Origin: Liolophura sinensis
Taxonomy: Eukaryota > Mollusca > Polyplacophora > Chitonida > Chitonidae
Direction of reading: 5' to 3'
NCBI RefSeq assembly: GCF_032854445.1
Contig: NC_088301.1
Location: 15,932,281 to 15,996,280 of the forward strand
Length of the DNA stretch: 64,000 nt
The translations under genes were made by a program, and so were the position numbers. Numbering within the stretch: position 1 is the stretch's first letter; each line of letters opens with the position of its first letter. Shown here in pieces: positions 47,329 to 59,934 of the stretch. The notes below the pieces were generated by a model. It was not told the DNA's origin, did not search any database, and saw nothing but the letters and a program-made list of their open reading frames with translations.

Positions 47329-48289
47329 AACACAAATGTACCTAGTGAATAGACATCAAGCCAGACTTCGCTAACTGCCATTCTTACATCGAGTCGGAAG
47401 CTCACGGTATCGTCCGGAAAAAGATGTAGGACCTACACTATATAACGCATTTGTATTTTAATCATGAACAGAAGGAATAAAAGGAACAATTGTGGAACAA
47501 CATGATCTTAATTTTGTGAACAGTCGAGTTCATTCTATAGCATCATAGGCTCCGTTTGTTTTAATTGCGATGTTATGATGTTTATTATTCCAGCGTAACG
47601 AGGTAATGTGAAATTAACATTACATTAAAGTAACAACAAACCTGCTTTTTTCTTCACACGCTGGGGACACCGCTGGTGACAGGGTCGAGTCCCAGTTTAG
47701 TACATGCAGTGAGTCGTTAATCTGAAAGCTAAGCTCGGAACATGGTCAATCGATCTCAGAGGTACGCTTAATGACAATAAATTTCGACCACAACTAACGT
47801 GCTCATTTTTCCTGAGAATTTTATTGATTTTAGAAGGTGTTTTGATGTTTGCTTGGAACATGGAATAATATCCTTCTGGAAAATTGTAAGTTTCGGCACC
47901 AAAACTAATATTTTGTGACATTCATTTGCCTCTAAAATTGCACCTGTATGAACGAAAGTTTAGCTCATTTGGGACTTTCCAACTTAAACTTCCACTATAT
48001 AGGAATTTGTGATTACATATGCTATGTATTTTTTTTCTTTTATACAAAAGTGATCTGGTTTAGTGGTAAAGGATGCACCGGAGCTCAAAATAAACTACAG
48101 CTCTTGGCCAGGTCATAATTACCCAAAATCTTGCAATTAACATCACGGCATTTCTTTTACCTAATTCCACTTATGCCATGGTGCTAAGGGTCCAGTAATA
48201 TTCTAATATTTAATGGTGAAGAAAATATGAAAATGACACAAAATCCAGATAAGAGTTAGTCATAAATGTAATCTTTTATATATTTAAAT
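47329..48289. other. No supported gene
   Basis: Only short frames. Around 48.13 kb the phrase cttgcaattaacatcacggcattt echoes 42.43 kb. Confidence 0.35.
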
Positions 48290-48790
48290 ATACATATATA
48301 TATTTTTCATTTTTCTTTAAAGAGAAAAAGACAGTTGAAAATAATTTTTGCATGATGGGTATTCGACACCACCTTTTGGTGTACATAGTATTTGTGCAAT
48401 AACGTTAGAAATGTTTTCAACCTGGATTTTTTGATCATATTTTGTATTTTCACTATATTCCTAAATATTATCATAATACAGATTAAATACATACTTTTGG
48501 GATATAAACAACAAATGCACAGCCAAATACATTCATTAGCCATACATTACATCCTTTTTAGAACAATATTATGCAAAGACAATAAATACCCAAAGGTTAT
48601 CCCAATTAATCAACATACGAAAATATTGGCAAATGCATTTTTCTTAAAGAAATATTAAACACATAGCTGCAAATAAGCTTCATCTGCACTCTTTCGTCTT
48701 ATTTTGGTATAATTTTGTGTTTTCTTCTGCTTTAAGCATTTACGTGAATGTGTTTGCCAACTACATGTATGACACTATCGTCACTGCTCT
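48290..48790. repeat. AT-rich repeat family 3
   Basis: Closest relative of the copy at 49.6 kb. Shared blocks: gtatttgtgcaataacgtta, tattcctaaatattatcata, cagattaaatacatactttt, gggatataaacaacaaatgc, gaacaatattatgcaaagac, atacgaaaatattggcaaat, cttaaagaaatattaaacac. The similar hydrophobic open frames in the two copies (MCNNV...) come from the shared repeat, not from a gene pair. Confidence 0.8.
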
Positions 48791-49602
48791 GATGTTACTC
48801 TCTCTGCTGTATCAATGTCTATTATATGTTGACAAATCGTCTGTCTGCATTAATCAGGGATCGATGTGTGTGAAATACCCCGCGAGAGCCCCACACGCTC
48901 TTAAGACGAGTGCACTGCCAGCTATGCAGGTAGACTGTCAAGTGCGCGGTGTATAAGCCATGAACTCAGAATGTCTGGAAAATACACGTACACCATCCTC
49001 CTGCATCCATACTGTATAGTATCGTCTGAAAATCAATAATCTACTTCACACGCATTCGTCGTTAGCTAAGTCGTCACTTCAGCCTTTCATGAATATTTGT
49101 CTGACCACCTTGGACGTCAGAGGTAACCTATAGCTGATGAATAACATTTATGTAACGTCACGGGCGGTTAGTTACAAGGGGATTGTGTAAGAGATCTATG
49201 CACGAGTGAGAGTCGCCTATTTACGCAGGTATGCCTACACCTGACACACTTCAGTGGATTCCATGGTTTCCCCAAATAGCACCCGTATCCTCACTGTTAC
49301 TCGCGATCTATCACTCACCATACATGTTTTATCATTGGTCATATCTTCGCACCAGATCCTTGTAATCGGTATAGTAATATCTACTTACTTGTTCATATCG
49401 AAATTTTATCCTTTCTACGGCTGCCATGGAAACCGGCATTGCGTCTGCATTTAAAGGCAGCGGTGAAAGACGTGTGTACGTGCATGGCGACATTGAGGCA
49501 TGAGCGATGTCATATCCGCTTCCATATATTCCTTATAGCGCATGTGCCGCTCATTTCACTTGCTTTACATCACTTCCGCCACTAGACAAGCTTGACCTGT
49601 AT
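48791..49602. other. Single-copy stretch between two family 3 repeats
   Basis: No gene, exon or repeat recognised. Confidence 0.35.
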
Positions 49603-49985
49603 ATAGTATTTGTGCAATAATGTTATAAATTTGCTCAGCCTGAATTTTGATCATATTTATATTTTTATTATATTCCTAAATATTATCATAATTCAGATTA
49701 AATACATATTTTGGGGATATAAACAACAAATGTACAGTCATATACATTTATTAACCATACCATTCCATTCTAACCATACCATTCTAAATATCATTATTTA
49801 GAACAATATTATGCAAAGACGATAAACACCAAAAGGCGATCCCAATTAATTACCATACGAAAATATTGGCAAATACCCTTTTCTTAAAGAAATATTAAAC
49901 ACATATCTGTAGATAAGCTTCATTCATTAAGCATTTACATGACTGTGTTTGCCATCTACATGTATCACATATCGTCGCTAGCTAC
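49603..49985. repeat. AT-rich repeat family 3
   Basis: Direct-orientation copy of 48388-48790 with small indels, including a local duplication of taaccataccattc at about 49750-49785. Confidence 0.8.
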
Positions 49986-52900
49986 ATGTATCTACCTTCA
50001 TCAATACAATTGCCTCAAATGTCCATGTATATCAACTAATAATAAATACAAAAGTTAAAACCGAGTTTTTGTGTTTTCTGACATCACTTCCTTCTTTATG
50101 ACGGTGACCCCCAATGAATTTGGCGCTGTTCCAGATTTCCTCACAAAACTTACAAGTGTTGACAGTGATGGAAAACGAGTATTGAGAGCGGCGCATGCGC
50201 TGTATATAATAAGGCATGCTTCACGACTAATCGAACTCATGCCTTTCCGGCTTCAGCCGTGACATTACCCCTGAAATGTAAAACTCGCGTGAAAATCTTT
50301 TCCAAAACATAACTGAATTAGCCTTCACAAAAACACAGTATGAATAGCTCAAACCCCCAATTCCATGTCTGTGAAAAACCCGGGTGTGAAGGTTCCACTT
50401 TAATTTATTTGTAATATGTCCAGAGTTGTTTAAATTTTGCGGCTGACCTGCCAGATATGAACTATTGTGTTACAAATTTCGTGTCGTAGGACTCCTTCTC
50501 ATCATACACCGAGGCATGAGGCCGGTTTTCACCACCAACAAACGATGGTGTAAATAGGTTAAAGGGTTATTGAATATTAAACATGCAGTTGATTTTTAAC
50601 TGAAAGTAAGAGTTTCGAGGTGTCTAAATATGCGCCCGTCACCAAAGAATGAATAGCAGAAAAACGAAGATTCACATGTCGTGGTCCTGATGTCCAGTTC
50701 GAAAGCAACCCCACCTCCTCCCCGGGTTCTGCGACTAATGGTCAACAACTAGAACAGGTTCTGGTAAGGGCAAGAAGAAGTGTCCAGGTGACCGATGCCC
50801 ACCCACCGTAAGATAAAACTGTACACGTAGCACCAGCATGTCTCAACAAGTTAGCATGTGTATGTGAGCACCTTTAATGCACACAAAATGGGACAAAACA
50901 GGCTTCTGCTCTGGCAGGCAAAATGTGCTCAAATGTGTAACGCTTATGAGAAAGCTTCTAGACATATACATTATATACAGTGTTGCATAGCTATATAGAG
51001 TGGCAAAATATTTGCAGACATACCGACAGACGGACAGAAATGCCATAACACAATACGACTCGTGATATAAAACCTTACAAAATTCGCCCGAGGAACTCCT
51101 GACCAAATAAATAACAAAGGTATTCACATATATCGAGTTCAATCAGGCTTGAACTATAGGAGTTTAAGCTTGGTGTAAATAGCGTAGCCTGTCCCAGTAT
51201 GAGGTACAGAAAAAACATAACCTATGGAACCTGAACACAATTTCACTACGTACCAAGACAATTACCAAGAGTCTTCATATACATTCTACAGTGGTTTAGT
51301 CGTATCAATGTGGTGGTGTGTACATCTGATGTACACATTTAAGCAGACCTACATGGAATCAAAGTATAGGGAGATCTTGTTGACCCCGTACACTATCAGT
51401 TCTTTAAGACCAGTGATCCTACCTTTTGACACCATATCTCCCAACCAGTTGTACAACTGCCACTTCTTTACTTAGTGTAACCATTCAATGCAATCAGAAC
51501 ACCTTCAAAAGTAACACATATCCTAGTTCTAGTCATACTGAAATGAGTGTCATGAAGTTTGGAAATGAAAGCACTTTGAACGAGAGCCAGCACGCTCATG
51601 CACAGCGCAATACTTGGGATACCCCGAAACTGTGTCACCGCATTAAATGACGACCTCTGGGGATGTCACGAGCTCCACAAAATAAACGTTTTTAGTATGT
51701 GTTTCCGCTGCTCTTGGGAATTTATTCAGAGGAGTACGTACAGATGAGTGGCTGTTTAAATGTCTTTGAGTTCCTACATAAGGATGAGTTTTAAATTGCA
51801 GCTGTACTCAGGGTATAAAAAAACCTATGTCATATGCGGTATAATCTGTTCAGGGGTATTTCTACTGGTAAGGGGATTGTTTAAATCTCAGTACGTTACA
51901 ATATAAAGAAAAGTCACGCACAGTATAGAGGCCTGTGTCATATCCAACTTAAGAACAAGCCATTTAAATGGGTGTAAACAGACTGAGGATTTTTTTAAAT
52001 GACAGTATTAAAGTTACAATGTATGGATTGGTTTTAAATTCTAGCTTTTTCAACCCGGCACACACTGTATAGGCCTATGGCATATCCAACTACATGTATA
52101 GGCAACAGACATGTCAGCAAGCTTCAGACGTTGTTAACATTTTACTTAAAATCAGAAGACCCCGATTCAGTGTGCTATAATGGGGCTGTCGGGGGTGTAC
52201 GTCATGCATGTTATCATACTCCCCACAGCGCATGCTCTGCTCTCTACTTGTCGCCCGACAATTAATTTATTGAAGCACGCTATATTTCTAACAATATTCC
52301 ACATATACGTTACATGTACATTTGATTGAGACTCGCTTGTTCTGTATGCTGGGTATGTTTAGCTCTCTGTGTACTTTGTTACATTTTATTCATTCACATC
52401 ACAACATGTACAAAATGTGGAAATATAGATTAAGAAGGAATTTCACCAAGGCATGAGGGGAAAAGGATGTAAATAGTGGGGATGCAAAACGAGATTATGT
52501 ACTATTAAACCATATAGGCCAACATGTACATGTATATCGAGCTTAATACATGTATTCGCTCTAAGTGGATAGCACCTTCAAGTTTCGAGCCAGTTTTATT
52601 ACCTTGATGAATGATAATTTTTACCTGACACTGCTTCCTACTCAGCAGGTTCCAATCCTTTTTTCAAAACCAAAACTTAATTTTATGGCATTTGTGATTG
52701 GGGTTTAAAAGCCATTCTGGGGACTATTTTTACGTAAGAAATAGTAATTTGAAAGTCCGGGTCAATCTTTTTCCACAACGACACTGTAGATAGTTTCCTG
52801 AACGTTAGTGAGTTTGGTAACGTTTGTTTCACTCGTAAGACCATACCGGAATATGATAAGGGATATATGCTACATGCAAATGAATGTGATGAACATGATA

Positions 52901-53486
52901 GGGTTTGTGCTGTGATCACCGTCACAGTATCGTGGAGCGGAAAGCAAACGGGTCTATTTGTACCAAAAGTACATCTATGTATCAGATTAATGGTGTTGTG
53001 AATTTTAATCTAAAACAAGATCAGAAAACCAAAATCCGGCGAATCATATATTCCACAGGACCTTATAGTCACTTAGAAAGATTACACGAGCTTACATTGA
53101 TTACATTGATTTTCCTTACTGTTTATGTAGTAAATTTGTCCACTTCAACCTTAAAAAATATGTAAGCCCTAACTTTCGCGTGATACAAAACATGATTTCG
53201 CGTGATTGTCTGCAACATATCAAAATATCAACCTAGCATGACCACCATTTTCTTAGCTCTGGTTGCTGAAGTGGAGTCATAGCGTTTTGTTACATGTACC
53301 GTCTTAACCTCCTGGGATGTAGAAAGTAACACTGGCAAAAAGGTTTTCAGTTCTATCCACAAGAGATATAATTCTGATATATATTTAACTAGGTACAAAT
53401 TTATCGCACATCAACAACCTAAAATATCTGCATGGCAGTATTATCCAATCAGTGCTCCTTCACTCTTTAGTTCGGAGTCAAATTAA
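49986..53486. other. Long stretch with no supported gene
   Basis: Open frames of 60-99 codons (50055-50262 both strands, 50843-51142, 51224-51475, 52683-53165) lack motifs and paired splice sites. Confidence 0.35.
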
Positions 53487-54474
53487 AAGCCGGTAGCACA
53501 CAAGCGAGAAGCGGTCATCAGTTTTTAATGATGCCAGACAGACAGTAGATATTCCAGGCATAAATTCCATATCAGAGTTCAAATTCGTAGTCCATGAATG
53601 AGTTCTAGGTCATTTATTTATTTATTTATTTGATTGGTGTTTACGCCGCACTCAAGAAGGAAGCAAACCGGGCAAAGCCCGGTGGAAACCCACGACCATC
53701 CGCAGGTTGCTGACAGGCCTTCCCACGTACGGCCGGAGAGGAAGCCAGCTTGAGCTGGACTTTAACTCACAGCGACCGCATTGGTGAGAGATTTTTGGGT
53801 CATTACGATGCGCTATCGCGGTAACCGACTGAGTTCCAGGTCAAATAACAATTAAACAAGGTATCTCAGTCGCGCTATGATTGCAACTGTTCATAAAGGC
53901 ATCATGCAGATGTAATGAATACGGCTGCCTTTACGGCCCCTAGCCCCAAGTTAAGCAGTATTAGATACAGTTCGAAAATAACGAGCGTTACAGACATGAA
54001 CCGAATAAATTGTGATTCAAAAGTAACGGACGATTACGTCTTTCCCGTTAATATGTAAGGATCTCATACTACAAGAGGCGCCATCTTATGATGTTACACA
54101 TGACATGCTGGTCTGTATAAAAGCTGCCTACAAGATAGACGGTTACACTGGGCAACCAGCGTCGTCTATGGTGTTAAATATCATATACTCGATAGATATG
54201 TACTCAAGGATAACAGCGCTATGTGGTTGATCACAATGCAAACCGCCAGAGATTCTGAACGCTCTGTCCATACCTGCCAACGAGAGTGTTATATTCATTG
54301 TAACATTTGAGAAACTTAGAATGAATATAAGCGTCATGTCCGACATTCATATACCATTCGTAGTCCGTAAAGGACGTTCCAAGTCGATGATCGCAAGATC
54401 CATTTCCAAAACAACGTTTAATACTAGCTCCCAAAGACAAAGGTATGTAAGAAATTATACAAACAAGAAATAAA
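53487..54474 (-). repeat. Reverse-transcriptase element 3' end, downstream tandem copy (with SINE)
   Basis: Matches 54475-54845 in two blocks. The first is 53487-53909 (SINE excluded): aaagccggtagcacacaa, gaagcggtcatcagttttta, gatattccaggcat, caattaaacaaggtatctca. The second is about 54165-54330: ggttgatcacaatgcaaacc, gctctgtccatacctgccaa. About 250 bp in between are absent from the other copy. On the minus strand the second block encodes the element's C-terminal SKFLKCYNEYN stretch. Confidence 0.82.
53600..53843 (-). mobile_element. SINE family 1 copy with matching empty site in the paralogous repeat
   Basis: The SINE occupies 53613-53830 in reverse, with a 13-bp target duplication GAGTTCTAGGTCA (53600-53612) and GAGTTCCAGGTCA (53831-53843). 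The other tandem copy has a single uninterrupted site at 54580-54592 (gcgttccaggtca). The body is shortened (cgcactcaagaaggaagcaa). Confidence 0.93.
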
Positions 54475-55270
54475 GCCGGTAACACACACAAGAGAGAAGC
54501 GGTCATCAGTTTTCAATGGTGCCTGGCAGAGAGTGGATATTCCAGGCATGAATTCCATAGCAAAGTTCAAATTCGTGAATGCGTTCCAGGTCAAATAACA
54601 ATTAAACAAGGTATCTCAGTCGCACTTTGATTGCAACTGTTCATAAAGGCATCATGCAGATGTAATGAGATAGAACGCGATAGATCTGTACACAAGGATA
54701 ACAGAGACGTCTATGTTGTTGATCACAATGCAGATCGTCAGAGATTCGGAACGCTCTGTCCATACCTGCCAACGAGTTTTATACCCATTGTAAAATTTGA
54801 GAAACCTAGAATGAAGACGTTCAATGGAGTGTCCTTGACAAACTAGTTTTTGAACAAACAACTTGTGACGCGGATTAAAGTCATCACAATTTACATAAAA
54901 TCTGACAAATGCTACAAGGCGAGATATGTATGCGCCAAATGTATGACCCTTTAAGAGCCCAAATAAGGATCATTTACAATATCAAAGTTGAAATTATCCC
55001 TTTATCGTAAAGGCGAAGTGAAAGGAGACCTTGTTCGTCTTCGTGCAGATACAGATCCAAATAAGATGTACCATCAGGACTATCTGTTGTCTCCGTGAAA
55101 TCCAACGAAGGCGGATAGATTTCCTTCACCGCTTCAGCAATATGGGGGGTTATTTAACGCCAGTAGATCATCAATATACCGCTTGGTAAATGAAAAGGAT
55201 CGAGCTTTAAAGATATTACTTTTAAGTAATGAATACATTTGCCCGAATTCTGCATGTGTAACCTAAAGCC
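54475..55270 (-). pseudogene. Decayed reverse-transcriptase element, C-terminal half
   Basis: On the minus strand, broken frames give the RT active-site box KRYIDDLLALN (centred on 55161-55181). Then follow a SYLDLYLHED ... LRLYDK block (about 55005-55080), GAYISRLVAFVRFY and DDFNPRHKLFVQKL (about 54850-54930), and SRFLKFYNGYK (about 54780-54815). At least three frameshifts or stops separate them. This C-terminal layout is one I associate with endonuclease-poor or Penelope-type invertebrate retroelements, not with LINEs, but the class is not proven. The 3' end (54475-54845) is repeated in tandem downstream. Confidence 0.7.
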
Positions 55271-57384
55271 CGGTATAGAACAAGAATATGAACGGCGTCT
55301 TATTGAAACCTCCACTGTGTGGAGTAGGGCCTATAGAAGTGTGGTCGGAAATGACGGCTGTTGAAAACGATGGTTTCCCTATACATTTGTTTTAAAACTC
55401 TACTGTAGATACACAGTTGAATGCATTAGTTTTTACAGTGTGGTTTAGATAATTGCACGGCCTAATATAGTCAAGAAATTTATTTTTAAGGGGGACAACT
55501 CTGCTAGCATAATTCAACTAACTTTGACTTTTGATTCTATCCCATGGTAGCAAATGGAAACATTAGTTTCTTTCTAAGAAAAACTCTCAAATTACTTCAG
55601 GCAGAATGTATAGATGTGACGTAATTCATACCTTCTGGGTCACAAATGAACACATTAGAATCTGACAATTTCACACAATTTTACTAGGTTAGAAAAATTC
55701 TAAAAAAATAAATCCTGCTATTTTCCTGGGCAGTTTTTTTCGTCTTTCATCTAATATATACTTCATTTTACAGTGGTCTTTGCCTTTAAGAATAAAATAG
55801 GGTGGACTAGGTTGTAAATCTCAGTCCTTCTATCTGTGGCACCCCATTTTTTTAATATCATCTGTTGTACCAGCAAGCCAAGGGCTTGTTATTGACATAG
55901 ACAGTGCTTGTGCTGTGTTAGGGTATCGATATAATAAGCCAAAGTCAATTCCCGATATCGAGCCTAACCTGAGTCAAACAGAGCAACACTCTCAAACACT
56001 CAAATGTTTGGTTTAACAATTTAATAAAAAAGGTAATGATTTAAACTACGTAAAGAGTAATGATTTAAACTACCAATAGCAAGAAAAAAACATAAACAAG
56101 GTCACTTTCCAGAAGCATCTGTCAGTAGAAACTGATTGGCTAGAAATTTACAAGATGTTCCTATATTTAGACTACCCGGCTGTGACTGAAATGAACACGT
56201 CACGTGACTAAGCCGCGCTAGGAAATGTACAACTATAAACATACAATGTATTGTTACATGACAGCTGTGAAAAATAGTCTCAAAGGTACTCTTTTTTTTT
56301 CTCATGTCCAACTGCCACATTTGGATGTCTGCTAGTCGACATAAATAGTGTCAATTTATGTAAGCCAGTATAAAAGGTTCGTATTTGGAATGTTACATGC
56401 ATCAATACTGCTCATGTGTGAAGTCAATTTGCCTTTTGCTAAACAACGCCTTCTACAGAATAACTCTACAATCTGTACCTCGAAACTGGACATTTACGCT
56501 ATGTAAAGCACTCACCGGCGAACAATAGCACCATTATGTGAGTAGTTTAACGCTTGATAAGGACATCTGTTAAAAATCATAAACAAGATTAAAAAAGTAT
56601 ATTTCACCTACATGTATACATGTAATTGAGACTTCAAGAAATCTCACGACTGCATACTGTGGTCTCAGGAATTGTCAGAGACCACGAGAAATGTTAGTAT
56701 ATACACGAAAACTAGTAAACAGATATATTGGCTTCCACAAAAGCTGCAAGTTATTCAGTGGAAAACATGTTCTTTATCTAACCAGACACCAAACATAGCG
56801 TAAAGCAGGGATTGAATGGATCGAGTGTGAAAACGTGATTGTGTTTTGTCGTTGTTAAAGAACATTAACAGTTCGTCGCCATATCTGGGAGAATAGCCAT
56901 TTAAGAACTCCACTGAGGTCAACACGCACAAGGACTGTGTGAAATCAAGCGCTACGAAGACAATGGTTCATCAAGGATTTTTGAAACAAAATCCTGTCAA
57001 ACCCAGTTTTCAGCTTCTAACTAGATAATCAATGGGAAAATTAGCGGGACATTTTGTATTAGCCGGATTAAAGCCATTAGATGCTTTTTTATTGAGCTAA
57101 AGTATAAAATGTCTTGCTTTTGTTGGAGTTTGCTTCGTCTGCTTTCAGCGATAGGCCTATCGATCTTCGTTAATCTGTAATATGACTATCATAAAAAAGT
57201 AGCAAAGCTACTTTCACGCCCACTCATTTTATTCCTTGATATTAAGAATGACCGAAGAAATGAATTACCTGTATATCTATTTTGACATAATCGGTGATTA
57301 GGGCTACATATAATTAGTCATTGTTGTTAACCGTTTCAGCCAACAAAGCACTGGGAAACAGCGATACAATAGACAATTCTTGAC
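55271..57384. other. No supported gene; possible lone foldback end near 55743-55790
   Basis: The end of the 34.3-kb foldback family recurs here (acttcattttacagtggtct ttgcctttaag). A partner end was not found with confidence. The 72-codon frame at 56102-56320 is unsupported. Confidence 0.4.
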
Positions 57385-57399
57385 TCAGATATACGCCAT

Positions 57400-57720
57400 A
57401 TCTCCATCACTCAGATATATCCAGCCAAGGCTTCAGCGAGATATATGCATATGTGTAACTACTGATACATACGGCGAACGCATTCAAAGCATCACTCATA
57501 TACATCCATCCAAGGCTTCAGTGAGATATATGCATATGTGTTACCACTGATACATACGGCGAATGCATTCAAACCACCACGCGGATATATCCATCAAAGG
57601 CTTCAGTGAGATATATGCATATGTGTTACCACTGATACATACGGCGAATGCATTCAAACCACCACTCAGATACATCCATCCATGGCTTCAGTGAGGTGTA
57701 CGCATTTATGGTAACTGAGA
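57400..57720. repeat. 85-bp tandem repeat, about 3.7 units
   Basis: The phrase cttcagtgagatatatgcat starts at 57431, 57516, 57601 and, diverged, at 57686: exactly 85 bp apart each time. The unit also contains actgatacatacggcgaatg and cattcaaaccacca. Confidence 0.95.
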
Positions 57721-57770
57721 TAGGTAGTATGTCAGGTCACTTTCACCACGCCAGGATTATTCTTATGGAT

Positions 57771-57976
57771 GGGCGAGGCGGGTGGGTAAATAGGTCGTTG
57801 TGATTGGTGGCAGGGGGAATGCGCGTGCCATGTTCTTGAACCGTATGTGTTGTAGTAGCAACAGTGTTGTAGCACGCGTGTCAAGTGCACCGGCTGGCCT
57901 ACCAGCGGTGCAAGCCATGCACCCGAGGTCGTGGGGTGCGGGTGCACTCCATGACTTGGTCTGTTGCCTATATAAC
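57771..57976 (+). promoter_or_regulatory. Promoter-like cluster (GC box, inverted CCAAT, TATATAA)
   Basis: gggcgaggcggg (57771), gattggtgg (inverted CCAAT, about 57801) and tatataa (57969-57975) lie on one strand in a GC-richer patch. The GC and CCAAT motifs are unusually far from the TATA, and no + strand gene follows. Speculative. Confidence 0.22.
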
Positions 57977-58048
57977 CCTGTTATGATGACACTCATAAAA
58001 CACAAAAGTACTTAGACTGAAAAAAGTTATTTTTCGCAAGATATAGGT

Positions 58049-58226
58049 GGCCCTGAAAAGGGGCCTTGGAAATAGCCTTGGCAAGGGCTGTTGTTGTTTT
58101 TTCAACCGAGCCTACCGACAGGAGACTTATAAGATGACGGTGGATATTGTCCCACCAGGGCCAGCCCGGCGTTGATATCCGCAAAGCTCCGGGCTCGAGG
58201 AAGGACCGTCGCGGACTTCTTATATG
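58049..58226 (-). ncRNA. Histone-type 3' hairpin near a TATA motif, no histone ORF
   Basis: The minus strand at 58065-58049 reads GGCCCCTTTTCAGGGCC, flanked by AA before and ACC after. This resembles the histone mRNA 3' stem-loop bound by SLBP (stem, TTTTC loop, ACC), but with one extra C in the 5' arm. A second small hairpin (agcccttgccaaggct) precedes it. A TATAAGAAG motif lies about 155 bp upstream (58226-58219). The sequence between encodes no recognisable histone. Possibly a histone gene that lost its coding part, or an unrelated small RNA, or chance. Confidence 0.35.
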
Positions 58227-58239
58227 CAGCTCGCGTTTT

Positions 58240-59934
58240 TTTTTTGTAAAAATACAAACGTAGAAAGTTAAGAAGGATCATCGGGTTTTTTTTATTTTGT
58301 CATTTCTCCACATCAAAAAATCTTACTTTTATGCCCGTAGGGCCTATACATGACTATAGAATAGTCATCTTTTCATGGGATCTAGAAAGCAGTTGTGTGA
58401 ACGGTGTAATTTAATGTTTTTTCGTATCAGCCTGTAGCATATATTCTTGTGTATAAATCACTCAGGGGACGGTGAAGAGTTACTTTCTTATAGATGTAGT
58501 AACCACGGAATACGAATTAAAAAAAGACTATGATAAATAGGACATTTTTGTGCAGTGGATGTAGGTGATCTGAAGATATCAATGGCCTAGGTTACCTGGT
58601 CTTACCATGTACGGTAGCTCAGCCTGCCTGCGGGCTTGTGCCGGGGGCATGCCTGCACTACACAGGTCGGTAGTATAACCTGTAGCTGCGGGGAGCCGTG
58701 CTTGTGTGTGCGTGTGTTTTCCTAGCGTCAACTTACCCAGAGCACTGCACGATTTCAATGCTTGATGAAGCCAAGTTCTCTTATAAATACATCACTACAT
58801 ACCTCGACTACACCAGTTAACAAATACATGTTGTTTTTTTTTTGACTTAGCATAAAAGTGTTTTTTGGAATCTCTGTTTTTTTAGAGCGAAGTTATATAT
58901 GTTGATTTGGTTTCGGATGACTGTGATGTCATGTGAGCCTTGACCATGCAACAGCGCTAAGTATGTCGACGTTGACAATTTAAAAACTCATTTCATTCTT
59001 GTGATAAGTCCAAAATAATTCTAAAAGTCAGATTTAGCTACAAGGAAGCAAACAAAGAGAAATGCATTGATCAAAGCAGAATAAAGAATTTAAAATTGAG
59101 ACGATTTATAATGTTGAAAATTGTGCCATAATCAACATTTATTTAGCTAACAGTCGTTAAGGAAACATTGAAAGGTGCAGTAAAACGAAGAGTATGGTTT
59201 TAAGAAAAATGAAGAAAGGCATTTCCAAAAGATGCGAGAAAAATCTTTTGAGGCATATTTTATATTTCTATATAACCCCTCTATTTTATGCATGTTCTCT
59301 GTCAAGTGATGTGAGTATTTTGCAATCACGTCATCAATGAACATAATGTAAACGTTGGACCAACCTAGCGACTCCAATTCTGGATCTGCCCTCGACAAGT
59401 TGTTTTGGCTGCTATCATTGTTCACGTCATTACAACTGGCTACTTAATTTCTGAACTTATCATTGAGGCTTAGGAAAAACTGTAGTATAAAGCCTGTTAA
59501 GACCCAGAAAGGAAGATGAGAGGCTTTTTTTGCTCTTTTATATATTTGGCCACATCACCTAACTCATGCCTGGCCGGCCCGCGTATATATCCTGCTTTGT
59601 AAACCCAGCCTTAATTGTGTTAAATGTATTTTCTTGTTTTTATGCATCTTACGCACGGGGCTCACTTTACATATTCCATGCTTGCTACAATTATGTAACT
59701 GTTTTGCCCCAACCTTATGCACTGAACTATGCACTAAATTGTTATTTATTGTCTACTCTGGATGTTCTCAAACTGTGTTATATAACCACCTGGCTACAGC
59801 TGCCTCAAACACTACGTAATTCCCATGCCATGTAATATCCCCGCCGATTTACCTGATATCAAGCTTGTGTACCTATTTCGATATCTGCATTGCCTCGTTT
59901 GCGTATGTTTTCGGTGTACTATTCTATCCACGAA
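58240..59934. other. No supported gene
   Basis: T-rich runs and short frames (59147-59425, 59566-59835) without support. Confidence 0.35.

Noticed and set aside
50055-50262. Overlapping ORFs on both strands near 50.1 kb
   Set aside because: Both strands look equally protein-like over 60 codons and neither has splice or start context; could be an old repeat.
54231-54506. A 91-codon minus ORF resembling a secreted peptide precursor (hydrophobic start, KR site, paired Cys)
   Set aside because: It crosses the junction of two tandem copies of a retroelement end, and its C-terminal part matches the element's own C-terminus.
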